A stretch of DNA of 58,953 bases from Microtetraspora malaysiensis (GTDB taxonomy: Bacteria > Actinomycetota > Actinomycetes > Streptosporangiales > Streptosporangiaceae), in NCBI RefSeq assembly GCF_001528665.1, contig NZ_BBYJ01000041.1:1-58953 (forward strand), read 5' to 3'. The notes under the pieces were generated by a model. The model was not told the origin of the DNA. It ran no database searches and saw only the letters and a list, made by a program, of their open reading frames with translations. The stretch's first letter is position 1. Every line of letters starts with the position of its first letter. Positions 44,347 through 52,674 of this stretch are shown piece by piece. Both the position numbers and the translations under genes were made by a program.

Positions 44347-45332
44347 TGAACGATTTGGACATGGTCCGCGACCTGCGGTCGCAGGTTCGGCAGAGCGAAG
44401 AAAGCGATCTTCGCGGCGCTCGACGGCGGGTGCTGGCCTCGATGGCTCGGGAGTCACGGGGCCGTCGGCTCCCTCGGATAGTGGTGCGCGTGGCCGCCGT
44501 CGGCATCCTCGGCGTCACGATCACGGCCGGCGTCATGGTGGTGCAGACCCCCCGTACGGATGGCCAGGGGAAGGGAGCCGCCAGTGCTCCGGCGTGGCTG
44601 CCCGTGGCGAACGTGGAGACCCTGGCCAAGCGCGCGACGGCAGCGGCGGCGCGCCAGACGGACGTCTACCCGCGAGCCGATCAGTGGGTCTACGTCAAAA
44701 GGGACTTCTACTCATCACCCAAGATGCTGCCCGAGTCAGTCGTGCCGCCGGTCGGAGGAGGCAAGACAGGCTCGCGGTACACGGCCGAAATGTGGACTCG
44801 GGGGGACGGCAAGGAAAGGGCCCAGCGGAACGAAGGCAGCAAGACGATCACGAGGCGCCAAGGCGGGGAAGATCCCCGTCTGCGGTTCGACCCCGCCTAC
44901 CTGCGTTCGCTGCCCTTGGAGCCGTCCGCTTTGCTGGAACGCCTGAAAAGGGACACGGCGGGTGTGATTCCCCTGCCCGAGATGCGGGCGGTGTCCCATC
45001 AGGTCCTGATGATCCTTCAGGAAGGCGCTCCGGCGGCTCGCCTGCGCGCTGCTCTCTACACCGTCCTCTCGCAGTTGGACGACGTCGGCGTGGAGGAGGT
45101 GCGCGATCTGTTGGGCAGAGAAGGCGTGGGAATCTACACGGACGACGACGAGGGGATACGCCAGGAAGTCATCATCGACCCGAACACCTACGTCCTGCTC
45201 GGGGGGCGCCGGGTCTATGTCGGCGGATCGGAGTCGCAGTCCCCGTATAGCAAGTTGCCAAAGGGCGAGGTGGTCTTCTCGGTGGCTCAGGTGACCGCCG
45301 GAATCGTGGACAACGCGGGGGGCGTCCCGTAA
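44343..45332 (+). CDS. CU044_5270 family membrane-anchored protein, probable anti-sigma partner
   Basis: 329 residues from ATG 44343 (ATG 44346 also possible). A cytosolic N-terminus rich in charged residues (RDLRSQVRQSEESDLRGARR), one membrane helix (VRVAAVGILGVTITAGVMVV, near 48-67), then a large external domain with WVYVKRDFYSS. The CU044_5270 family recurs directly after ECF sigma genes in actinomycetes. An anti-sigma or sensing role fits but is inferred, as no zinc anti-sigma motif is seen. Confidence 0.8.
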   Translation: MMNDLDMVRDLRSQVRQSEESDLRGARRRVLASMARESRGRRLPRIVVRVAAVGILGVTITAGVMVVQTPRTDGQGKGAASAPAWLPVANVETLAKRATAAAARQTDVYPRADQWVYVKRDFYSSPKMLPESVVPPVGGGKTGSRYTAEMWTRGDGKERAQRNEGSKTITRRQGGEDPRLRFDPAYLRSLPLEPSALLERLKRDTAGVIPLPEMRAVSHQVLMILQEGAPAARLRAALYTVLSQLDDVGVEEVRDLLGREGVGIYTDDDEGIRQEVIIDPNTYVLLGGRRVYVGGSESQSPYSKLPKGEVVFSVAQVTAGIVDNAGGVP

Positions 45333-45338
45333 CCGAGG

Positions 45339-45384
45339 CGGTGGCCGGTGCCTGTGACAGGGGCAGAGGCACCGGTCGCCACCG
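45339..45384 (+). terminator. Long GC hairpin after the sigma operon
   Basis: CGGTGGC and GCCACCG, plus CGGTGCCT and AGGCACCG, form a 15-bp stem with a three-base bulge, six bases after the stop. It is followed by an AT-rich region, not a U-run. It is the likely end of the sigma/CU044_5270 transcript. Confidence 0.65.
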
Positions 45385-45404
45385 ATCAGCCAAAGTAATC
45401 CTTA

Positions 45405-45476
45405 ATAGGACTCCAGTTCTGTTAATGAGAACGATAGGGGATGTAGCACTTAATGGCAACTGAGTTCCGTTAATCC
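45405..45476. promoter_or_regulatory. Operator-like sequence resembling the TetR/MFS control region
   Basis: This 3' gap holds GTTCT-7-AGAAC followed by GATA (45416-45436) and GAGTTCCGTTAAT (45462-45474). The MFS/TetR divergent region has GTTCC-GTTAAT...GGAACGATA (49097-49122), and the reverse complement of its next part (CCTTATTGGGACCCCAGTTC) matches 45409 onward. Both ends of the operon thus carry related sites. Confidence 0.45.
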
Positions 45477-45988
45477 TGCGGGTGGAGGGCGGGGGCGATC
45501 CGCCAGTCACGCTGGAAGACGAGGTTGTGCAGGTCGGCGGCGGCGATGGCGCGCATCACGGGGACGAGCTCGGCCGCCTGTTCCGCGTCGGCGACGTTGA
45601 GCGGCCACTCCCCGAGGGTGGCGCCGCGCAGATGCGGATGGTGGAACGTGGCGCCGTAGTGGGCGGTCAAAGTGATCGGGGCGATGCCCGCCTCGCGCTG
45701 CCGCGGCCACGACAACCGCCAGGCGGCGAAGCTGCCGCCTTGGAGGTCCCGGCGCGTTCCGGTGGCCTGCAGTGTGCCCGTACCAAGCAGGAGGTACTGG
45801 TCGAACTCGGCGAGAACCCGGCGGGCGGGCGCGTCGAGCAGGCGGACGGCCCGCTCGAACGCGGCTTCCTTGCCGCGCCGGGTGATCTCGCCGGCGTGGG
45901 CACCGTCGCGCAGGTCGCTGAAGTGGCGGACGAGGGCTTCCAAGGGAGCGGGCGGGGCGCCGTGCCCGCCGGTGCTCATGGTGCTCAT
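45470..45988 (-). CDS. Unknown protein at the end of the MFS/SDR/hydrolase operon
   Basis: 172 residues from ATG 45988, overlapping the hydrolase stop (ATGA). Soluble, no signal. Features: EITRRGKEAAFERAVRLLDA, FDQYLLLGTGTLQATGTRR, GGSFAAWRLSWPRQREAGIA and HYGATFHHPHLRGATLGEWP, the latter His-rich patch looking like an active or metal site. I do not recognise the family. Coupling to the hydrolase suggests they share a substrate. Confidence 0.75.
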   Translation of the reverse strand: MSTMSTGGHGAPPAPLEALVRHFSDLRDGAHAGEITRRGKEAAFERAVRLLDAPARRVLAEFDQYLLLGTGTLQATGTRRDLQGGSFAAWRLSWPRQREAGIAPITLTAHYGATFHHPHLRGATLGEWPLNVADAEQAAELVPVMRAIAAADLHNLVFQRDWRIAPALHPQD

Positions 45989-46806
45989 GGCAGGCCCTTC
46001 CGGCTGATGGCTCGGGCTATGTGGTCGAGAACGGGGCTGTCCTGGCGGAGCACGTCTCCGTGCACGGCCCCCGGCGGGTGCAGCAGGCGCACCGGAACCC
46101 CGTCGCGGCGGAGCCGGCGCGCGTAGGAGTCGACGTCGTCGTGTACCGGGTCGTGGGCGCCTACGGCGAGGACAGCGGGTGCCAGGCCTGCCAAGGACGG
46201 CGCCTCCCAGGGCGTCGAATACACCCGGGTGCCGTCCTCGTCGTAGATGGCGGGCTCGCCGTCGCCGCGCCAGGCCCGCCAGGCTTGCCGCAGCAGGGCG
46301 GCCTGCGGGAACGCCTGGGGACTCCGGTGGTAGGACGGGCTGCTGCACGTGGGGTCGAGCGGTGGGTAGGCCAGGACCTGCGCCGTCAGCGGCAGGCCGC
46401 GCTCTCGCGCGACCAGGGCGGCGCAGGCGGCGAGCGTACCGCCGGCGCTGTCGCCGCCTACTGCGAGCGGTGCCCCCGCCGCCTGCCCGGCGGTCCAGTA
46501 AAGCGCCGTGAGAACGTCATGCACGGCTCGGGGGTGGCGGTGCCGCGGCACGAGCCGATAGTCGACGCTGATTACCGTCCAGCCGGAGCGTTCGGCCAGG
46601 GTCGCCGTGGCGTGGTGCCACTCGGCGGCCGAACCGTGCCGCCAACTGCCGCCGTGCGCCCAGACCAGGAAGCCGGCCGGGGGGTCGTCGGCCGGGGCCG
46701 GCCGGTAGATCTGGACCGGAACGGGATCCGGCCCGGGAAGGATGAGGCGGGACCACTGCGGGGCGCCGCTCCCGCCACGGGCCGGCATCGATATGGCCAG
46801 GCTCAT
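45985..46806 (-). CDS. Alpha/beta hydrolase, hormone-sensitive-lipase type
   Basis: 273 residues from ATG 46806, overlapping the SDR stop. Oxyanion motif FLVWAHGGSWRHG, nucleophile VGGDSAGGTLAACAAL (GDSAG), Asp in VGAHDPVHDDV and His in GAVHGDV. This is the HSL/esterase class, acting on small esters in the cytosol. In an operon MFS-SDR-hydrolase-unknown under a TetR protein: a small detoxification or secondary-metabolite module. Confidence 0.9.
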   Translation of the reverse strand: MSLAISMPARGGSGAPQWSRLILPGPDPVPVQIYRPAPADDPPAGFLVWAHGGSWRHGSAAEWHHATATLAERSGWTVISVDYRLVPRHRHPRAVHDVLTALYWTAGQAAGAPLAVGGDSAGGTLAACAALVARERGLPLTAQVLAYPPLDPTCSSPSYHRSPQAFPQAALLRQAWRAWRGDGEPAIYDEDGTRVYSTPWEAPSLAGLAPAVLAVGAHDPVHDDVDSYARRLRRDGVPVRLLHPPGAVHGDVLRQDSPVLDHIARAISRKGLP

Positions 46807-47591
46807 AGCTGACGCAGAGCTCCTCCGTCGATGGCCCACTCGGCGCCGGTGACCTGTGCGGCCCAGGGTGACAGGAGATAGGCGATGACGCCGGCCACCT
46901 CATCGGGGGTGCCGACGCGTCCGGTCGGCAGGCGGCGCTCGACGCGGATGAAGTGTTCGACGGCGTCCGCGGGCGGCAGGTCGAACCGCTCGGCGAGTTG
47001 TTCGGCGAAGCCGCCAGGGGCGTCGAAGAGCGCGGTGCGTGTGGGGCCGGGGGAGACGACGTTGGAGCGCACCCCGGCCGGTCCAAAGGCCGCGGACAGG
47101 GATTTCGACACTGACAGCAGCGCCGCCTTGGACGCGGCGTAGTCGGCGATGGTCACGTCGGGCAGGCGGGCCGCCTCGCTGGCGACATGAACGATGCTGC
47201 CTCCCCCCGGGTTCTTCTCCAGGATCGGCAGCACCGCGCGGGTGAGCCGGACGGCCGAGTGGAGGTTGAGCTCGAAGGTGGTGTGCCACTGATCGTCGTC
47301 GATGTCCGCGAAGGTGGGGCGGGAGGTGAGGGTGGCCGCGTTGTTGACCAGGCCGTCCAGCCTGCCGTGACGAGCCAGGATCTGTGAGACGGCGTAGGCC
47401 GCCGTGGCGGGGTCGGTGAGGTCGGCGCGGATGAACTGCGTGGTGGGCGGCAGCGTGGGGGTGGCCGAGCTGCCGCGGGCGAGCGCCACGACGCGGGCTC
47501 CCTCCGCGGCGAGCAGGTGAGTGGTCGCCAGACCGATCCCGCTGGTCGCGCCCGTCACGAGAATCACCTTGCCGGAGAGCTGAAGATCCAT
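46803..47591 (-). CDS. Short-chain dehydrogenase/reductase
   Basis: 262 residues from ATG 47591. TGATSGIGLATTHLL, NNAATL, VHVASEAARLP (catalytic Ser), YAASKAALLSVSKSL (Tyr, Lys) and SPGPTRTALFD are the SDR landmarks. Middle gene of the TetR-controlled operon, starting 33 bp after the MFS gene and overlapping the hydrolase gene. Substrate unknown; the other SDR in this window (33892) has the same layout, likewise beside a TetR gene. Confidence 0.9.
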   Translation of the reverse strand: MDLQLSGKVILVTGATSGIGLATTHLLAAEGARVVALARGSSATPTLPPTTQFIRADLTDPATAAYAVSQILARHGRLDGLVNNAATLTSRPTFADIDDDQWHTTFELNLHSAVRLTRAVLPILEKNPGGGSIVHVASEAARLPDVTIADYAASKAALLSVSKSLSAAFGPAGVRSNVVSPGPTRTALFDAPGGFAEQLAERFDLPPADAVEHFIRVERRLPTGRVGTPDEVAGVIAYLLSPWAAQVTGAEWAIDGGALRQL

Positions 47592-47624
47592 GTTGTGTTC
47601 CTTGAAGGGGGAAGGGGCCGGCGG

Positions 47625-49058
47625 TCAGTTCTGCGTGCGGCCGTGCCGGGCACGCAGGAAGACGGCGGCGATGAGGACGCCGAGGAGGACGAGGGCGGCG
47701 TTGGCGGCTATGGCGACGGTGACGCCGTGCAGGATCGCACCGGCGGACATGGCGCCCATGGTGGCCGTGGTGACGATCGCGGACATGACGGGAGTCCCCA
47801 TAGTGATGCCGATCTGCTGGGACATAGACGCCAGTCCGGTGGCCAGGCCCTGCTCGTGGTCCGGCAGGCCGGTGGTGGCGGTGACCATGAAGCCGACGAT
47901 GACCAGCATGTTGCCGACCCCGCCCAGGAAGGTCGCCGGCAGCATCAGCGTCATCGAGGCCGAGGTGCTGCCCAGGAAGAGCAGGACGCCGGTGAAGGCC
48001 GCCTGCAACAGCCCGCCCCCGACCAGAACGGTCAGAGTGGAGGTCCGGGAGATCAACTTCGGCGCGAGCAGGCCCCCGGCCACGGTTCCGAGCCCCAGGA
48101 CGCCGAAGGAGAGCCCGGCGGTGAGGGCTGAGAAGCCGAGCGTCTTCTGCATGTACAGCGTGAGCAGGTACACCAGGGAGGTCTCGGTGACGAAGGCGAG
48201 CAGTCCCAGCACGTTGCCCCAGGCCACGGTGCGCTTCTTCAGGACGTGCAGCGGAACCAGGGGCTGGGCGGCCCTGCGCTCGACGAAGTAGAAGGCGGCC
48301 AGCAGGGCCGCGCCGGCCAGCAGGCCCACCAGGGCGACGGGATGGGTCCAGCCGTGCTCGCCGGCCTGGGTCAGGCCATAGACGATGCCGAGCAGCCCGA
48401 GGGTGACGGTCAGGGCGCCGGGCAGGTCGACCTTGGGCCGAGTGGCGGGCCGGGACTCGGTGATGACGCTGGGGGCGACGAGGAGAACGATGAGCGCGAC
48501 GGGGACGTTGATGAAGAAGGCCCAGCGCCATGAGAGCAGGTCGGTCAGGACGCCGCCGAGGATGGCGCCGGCGGTGAACCCGGCGGACATGAGCGCGCCG
48601 TTGAGGCCGAGGGCCTTCTGCCGCAGGTGGCCGTCGGGGAAGGAAGTGGTGAGCAGGGCGAGCCCGGCCGGGGTGGCGGCGGCGGTGGCGAGTCCCTGGG
48701 CGATGCGGGCGATGATGAGGATCTCGGGGTTCGGGGCGAGCCCGCCGGCGAGTGAGGCCAGGCCGAGGAGGGCCAGGCTGCCGAGGAAGATGCGCTTGCG
48801 GCCGATCAGATCGCCGATGCGGCCGAAGAAGAGGGTGAACCCGGCCGCGCCCAGGGCGAAGGAGGTGGCGATCCACTGCAGGTCGGCCAGGGAGAAGCCG
48901 AGGGTGTCGCCGATCTTGGGCAGGGCCACGTTCAGGATCGAGAAGTCGACGGCCAGCATGAATTGGGCGACCAGCAGCACCACGAGGACGGCTTTCATGC
49001 GGCCGGTCAGCCGCTGCGGGGCCGGGGGTCTGGACACAGGCTTTGTGGTCATGGTCAT
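47625..49058 (-). CDS. DHA2-type MFS drug exporter
   Basis: 477 residues from ATG 49058. Fourteen-helix drug:proton antiporter type: the motif LGAAGFTLFFGRIGDLIGRK (loop 2-3), IIARIAQGLATAAATPAGLA, and motif C in GFTAGAILGGVLTDLLSWRW. It exports hydrophobic or toxic compounds with proton entry. First gene of the operon, divergent from a TetR gene; the paired control sites lie in the gap. This is probably the main target of that repressor. Confidence 0.92.
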   Translation of the reverse strand: MTMTTKPVSRPPAPQRLTGRMKAVLVVLLVAQFMLAVDFSILNVALPKIGDTLGFSLADLQWIATSFALGAAGFTLFFGRIGDLIGRKRIFLGSLALLGLASLAGGLAPNPEILIIARIAQGLATAAATPAGLALLTTSFPDGHLRQKALGLNGALMSAGFTAGAILGGVLTDLLSWRWAFFINVPVALIVLLVAPSVITESRPATRPKVDLPGALTVTLGLLGIVYGLTQAGEHGWTHPVALVGLLAGAALLAAFYFVERRAAQPLVPLHVLKKRTVAWGNVLGLLAFVTETSLVYLLTLYMQKTLGFSALTAGLSFGVLGLGTVAGGLLAPKLISRTSTLTVLVGGGLLQAAFTGVLLFLGSTSASMTLMLPATFLGGVGNMLVIVGFMVTATTGLPDHEQGLATGLASMSQQIGITMGTPVMSAIVTTATMGAMSAGAILHGVTVAIAANAALVLLGVLIAAVFLRARHGRTQN

Positions 49059-49096
49059 GACAGGGAACTTCCTATGAGCGCTTAAACGGTTCTCGG

Positions 49097-49122
49097 GTTC
49101 CGTTAATATGTGAGGAACGATA
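49097..49122. promoter_or_regulatory. TetR operator candidate, MFS/TetR divergent gap
   Basis: GTTCC and GGAAC flank 12 bases (GTTAAT near the centre) and are followed by GATAAC. A partly similar site is at 45416-45436 beyond the operon's other end. Size and position fit a TetR dimer site controlling both directions. Confidence 0.5.
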
Positions 49123-49186
49123 ACACCGTTGCCGCCCTAAGGGAACTGGGGTCCCAATAAGGGCATCTCTTGAGAGAGGAGTCCAT

Positions 49187-49807
49187 ATGGCCGCCGTATC
49201 GCAGCAGAGCGCCGCACCGCCGCCGGGCGCCGTCCGGCCCGGTGGGCGCACCGCCCGCGTCCGCGAAGCCGTTCTTCAGGCCGCAGGAGACGTCCTGGCC
49301 GAGAAGGGATTCGACGCCCTCGACCTGGCCGAGATCGCCCGTGTCGCCGGGGTCGGGAAGACCACCGTCTACCGTCGCTGGGGCACGCCCGGCGCTCTCG
49401 CCGCCGACCTGCTCGACGACATGGCCCAGGGATCGTTGCCCCGCTCTCGTACCGGCAGCGTCGAGGAGGATCTGCGGGACAACGCCCGGCTGGTCGTCAA
49501 GACCCTCACCGACCCCCGGCAGGGACGTCTGTTCAAGGCACTGATCGCCGCCTCGCTCTGCAACGACGAGGCGGCCCAGGCGCTGCACCGCTTCTACGCC
49601 AAACGCATCGACGAATGGGCCGGCTGCGTCGGCGACGCCGTCGAGCGAGGAGAGCTACCCGCCGGGACCGATCCGCGACGGGTGATCGCAGCCGTCTCCG
49701 CGCCCCTGTACTACGCGCTGCTCAACACGGGGGAACCGCTCGACGATGACGCCGCCGAGCGCGCCGCGGCAGGAGCGCTGGCGGCGGCGCGCGCCGGCGT
49801 CGCGTGA
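49187..49807 (+). CDS. TetR family repressor of the MFS operon
   Basis: 206 residues from ATG 49187, after GAGAGAGGAGTCCAT. The HTH reads VREAVLQAAGDVLAEKGFDA, DLAEIARVAGVGKTTVYRRW. The C-terminal domain is of the TetR_C type (WAGCVGDAVERGELPAGTDP). It is divergent from the MFS/SDR/hydrolase/unknown operon and likely represses it until a ligand binds. Confidence 0.9.
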   Translation: MAAVSQQSAAPPPGAVRPGGRTARVREAVLQAAGDVLAEKGFDALDLAEIARVAGVGKTTVYRRWGTPGALAADLLDDMAQGSLPRSRTGSVEEDLRDNARLVVKTLTDPRQGRLFKALIAASLCNDEAAQALHRFYAKRIDEWAGCVGDAVERGELPAGTDPRRVIAAVSAPLYYALLNTGEPLDDDAAERAAAGALAAARAGVA

Positions 49808-49839
49808 CGGGAGCCGTGTGATTCGGGGCCGCCTCGCGG

Positions 49840-50100
49840 GTGGGCCTGCTCAGGGGTGACCAAACGGGGCTGCGGACCCTACCCGATGGCCGTCACCCGG
49901 ATGACCAGGGGGCTCTGGCGGTACTGGCGACTGCCGGGTGCCAGGCGGCCCCTGCGCCGGTGTCAGGCAGTAAGCAGTCCCCCGTGGTGAGCGCCCTGGA
50001 GAAGAACGCCCACGTGCTGCGGTCGACGGAGCCCGGGGGCAGCACCACCGACCTGGGGGCGCTGGGAACGATGATCGGCGTTGACGAGGCCTGTCTATAG
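49840..50100 (+). pseudogene. N-terminal stump of an erythromycin-esterase-like lipoprotein
   Basis: The frame carries a lipoprotein signal (ALAVLATAGCQAAPAP) then ALEKNAHVLRSTEPGGSTTD and LGALGTMIG. This matches the start of erythromycin esterase family proteins, after which GDARVVGLGE-type sequence is expected. Instead the frame ends at TAG 50098. The remaining 350 or so residues are gone. Remnant. Confidence 0.65.
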
Positions 50101-50120
50101 AGCTATGGCATAAGGCCTGA

Positions 50121-51548
50121 TCAACCTGCTGTGCGACGGATGGGGACGTTCTCGTGTCGAGTTGACCTGGCTCCGGCTGGACGGTGCATCGCACTGACAG
50201 GTCCGCGGTCGGTTGCTGCGTCGGTGCCCATGGCCTCCAGCCAGACCCGGGCGGCGAGCAACCGACGGTTGCGGCCGTCGTCGCTCTCGAGCCCGAGTTT
50301 TGTGAAGATACGCCGCAGATGTGTCTCGACGGTGCGCCGCGAAAGGTGCAAATGCTCGGCGATTGCCGCGTCGCGGGCACCCGTGGCGACGAGAGCGAGA
50401 ACCTCGCGCTCACGGGGGCTGAGCACTTCGAGCCCAGGGGGCAACTCCGTGCCCGGCCGCGGTGGCGCCGGTGGTACGACTGACGGTGCCGGTGGCTCAG
50501 CGGGCTCAGGAACGAGGGGTACGGCGAACCCCGTCAGCGCGGAGGACGCCCGCCACCAGGCGACCCCGATGACGGCAGTGACAGCGGCCACGGCGAGACC
50601 GGAGATCAACGGGCCTGCGGGGCGGAGCACAGCCCCGGTCCAGGTCACCGCGAGAGTCACGCCGATCACGGCATATCCACCGAGCACCCCATGCAGCAGC
50701 CGGCGCACCGCCGAGGGACGGGCTCTGTTAGCGGACACGATGAGCGCCCACGCCCCGACAAGGCAACCCGCGGCCAGCGAGACGAGGTATGCGACACTGC
50801 CGTCCGTCGGCGCGATGTCGCCTGGACCGCTGGCTACGGCCGTGCCCATGCATACGACGATCAACAGGGGTCCCACAGCCGCAGCGGCCGCGCCCAGCGT
50901 GGCGCTTGCGCGTTCGTCCGCCGGGACGCGGGCCGCGCGACTAGCCAGGAACAGCACAGCGGCGAGCATCACGACGCTGACGAGGATGGTGGAGGCAGCT
51001 GTAACAGCGGGGGTTCGCCAACCCTCCGGCGCTGCCGGCGGGTGGCCGGCGAACGGCTTCACAGGCTCCAGTGCCAGCGCCATGCAGACGGCGGCGCCGG
51101 CAACGACGACGCCGAATCCGATCGACCACTGGCGGGCACGCGGCTCGGCGCGCAGCGCCGCGAGCTGCAGTACGGCGAGCGGAACGGGCCACCATCCACC
51201 CCAGGCGCCGAGGAGGAGAGGCGCCATGCCGGAATCAGCGGTGACCGCGACGACGGCGAGTGCACCGAGCACGAGGTAGATGAGTACGGCGGTTGCCAGC
51301 GCGAGAAGCCAATCGCCGCCGGTACGGTCACCCCGGTCGGCAAGCCGTCGGGATAGCAGCGCGATCCCTGTCGCACCGCCCGCGAGGGCTAGCGTCGAGA
51401 TCGGGTGGGTCGCGTAACCGCCGGTACCACTGGCACGCGCGAAGGCGAGTATGGCCACCGAGCACAGCCCGAGTCCCGCGATGAATAGGACGGGCACGAG
51501 ACTCCGCCACCGCCACAGAACGTCGGGCCACATGCGTGCGTCGTGCAT
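50121..51548 (-). CDS. Membrane-bound LuxR family regulator
   Basis: 475 residues from ATG 51548. About ten hydrophobic segments fill residues 15-345 (VLFIAGLGLCSVAILAFA, TAVLIYLVLGALAVVAV, LIVSANRARP). After a Pro-rich linker (PEPAEPPAPSVVPPAPPRPG) comes a LuxR HTH: VLSPREREVLALVATGARDA, then AIAEHLHLSRRTVETHLRRI. A DNA-binding domain fixed to the membrane implies sensing a membrane or lipid cue, as in some one-component regulators. Target genes unknown. Confidence 0.85.
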   Translation of the reverse strand: MHDARMWPDVLWRWRSLVPVLFIAGLGLCSVAILAFARASGTGGYATHPISTLALAGGATGIALLSRRLADRGDRTGGDWLLALATAVLIYLVLGALAVVAVTADSGMAPLLLGAWGGWWPVPLAVLQLAALRAEPRARQWSIGFGVVVAGAAVCMALALEPVKPFAGHPPAAPEGWRTPAVTAASTILVSVVMLAAVLFLASRAARVPADERASATLGAAAAAVGPLLIVVCMGTAVASGPGDIAPTDGSVAYLVSLAAGCLVGAWALIVSANRARPSAVRRLLHGVLGGYAVIGVTLAVTWTGAVLRPAGPLISGLAVAAVTAVIGVAWWRASSALTGFAVPLVPEPAEPPAPSVVPPAPPRPGTELPPGLEVLSPREREVLALVATGARDAAIAEHLHLSRRTVETHLRRIFTKLGLESDDGRNRRLLAARVWLEAMGTDAATDRGPVSAMHRPAGARSTRHENVPIRRTAG

Positions 51549-51743
51549 CGGCCCTCCAGGGAGTTCTCCTCCGGCGCCTATCCGGAAGCGAGTTTATCCG
51601 GACAAGACATGCCAGGCCCAGATTCAGGGCTACCCCGTACACCGCAACGGCCATGTCAGGGCTGCTCCGGATACCGGCCATGACCCCAGCACGCGAGATT
51701 GCTCGGTGGTACCCCAACACATACTCGATCAGAGAGGTATCCC

Positions 51744-52499
51744 GTGGTCGCTACTCCTCCCGCCCGCCCTCGTCCGATCCTGCCCGTCCTCGTCGCGGTC
51801 GCGCTGCTGCTGCTCGCGACGGTCACCTTTGTCGTCATCGATCCACTGCTCGCCTGGGACGATGCCAACCCGCTCCTCGGCCGCGGCCGACTGTTCCTGT
51901 ATTTCACGACCCAGTCGAACCTGCTGGCCGTCACCGCCTGCGTGGTGTTCGGGGTCGCGCTGGTGCGTGGCCGGCATCCGGGCCAGGCGGCCGAGTACTT
52001 GCGCGGGCTCGCCGTGGTGGACATGGCCATCACCGGGATCGTCGCCAACGTCCTGCTCGCTGAACCGGGGGCGCCATGGAGCCTCTCCGACTTCGTGCTC
52101 CACCAGGCGATGCCGGTTCTCATGGTCACGTGGTGGATCGTCGTGCCGCCCACCCGGCCGCTGTCCGTCGCCGCGGCGGCGCTGTGGCTTCTCCACCCGG
52201 CCATCTGGACGGCCATGGCCCTCACCTACGCGGCCGAGTCGAGCGACCACTGGTACCCGTACTTCTTTCTCGATCCCGTTGAGGCAGGCGGATGGGGCGG
52301 TGTCGCCGTGTTCGTGGCTGTGATCCACCTCGTGATTGCCATACTCGGTCTTGGTGCCGTGCTCGCCAGCAGGGCGCGGTGGTCAGGCGGCGTGTGGCGA
52401 GCGTTGTGGCGCGAAGATCACCCGGAAGCGGGCACGTCGGATCCTGTCAGCCCGACGATTGTGGCGCAGCACGTGCTGAAACGCCACGGAAACGGCTAG
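51744..52499 (+). CDS. Pr6Pr family membrane protein
   Basis: 251 residues from GTG 51744, with GAGAGG before it. Six or seven helices: LPVLVAVALLLLATVTFVVI, FLYFTTQSNLLAVTACVVFG, MAITGIVANVLLA, FVLHQAMPVLMVTWWIVVPP, VYA-type later segments. The FTTQSN motif, LHQAMPV and HWYPYFFLDP are typical of Pr6Pr proteins (six-helix, FAR-17a/AIG1-like). Function unknown in bacteria. It is divergent from the LuxR gene. Confidence 0.85.
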   Translation: MVATPPARPRPILPVLVAVALLLLATVTFVVIDPLLAWDDANPLLGRGRLFLYFTTQSNLLAVTACVVFGVALVRGRHPGQAAEYLRGLAVVDMAITGIVANVLLAEPGAPWSLSDFVLHQAMPVLMVTWWIVVPPTRPLSVAAAALWLLHPAIWTAMALTYAAESSDHWYPYFFLDPVEAGGWGGVAVFVAVIHLVIAILGLGAVLASRARWSGGVWRALWREDHPEAGTSDPVSPTIVAQHVLKRHGNG

Positions 52500-52674
52500 C
52501 TGAGCGCTCGCGGCGACGCGGATACGACGCGGGTCTGTGCTCCCGCACCGAACCGGGCTCCACCCGCTGGAGAACGGCGGCAGCGCGATCTGGCGGTGCA
52601 AAGCGGGCAATCACGACGTGGCGGAGATCGGGTGACTACGCACAACTCGTCTCTGACGCTAAGAAGGGAAGGAC

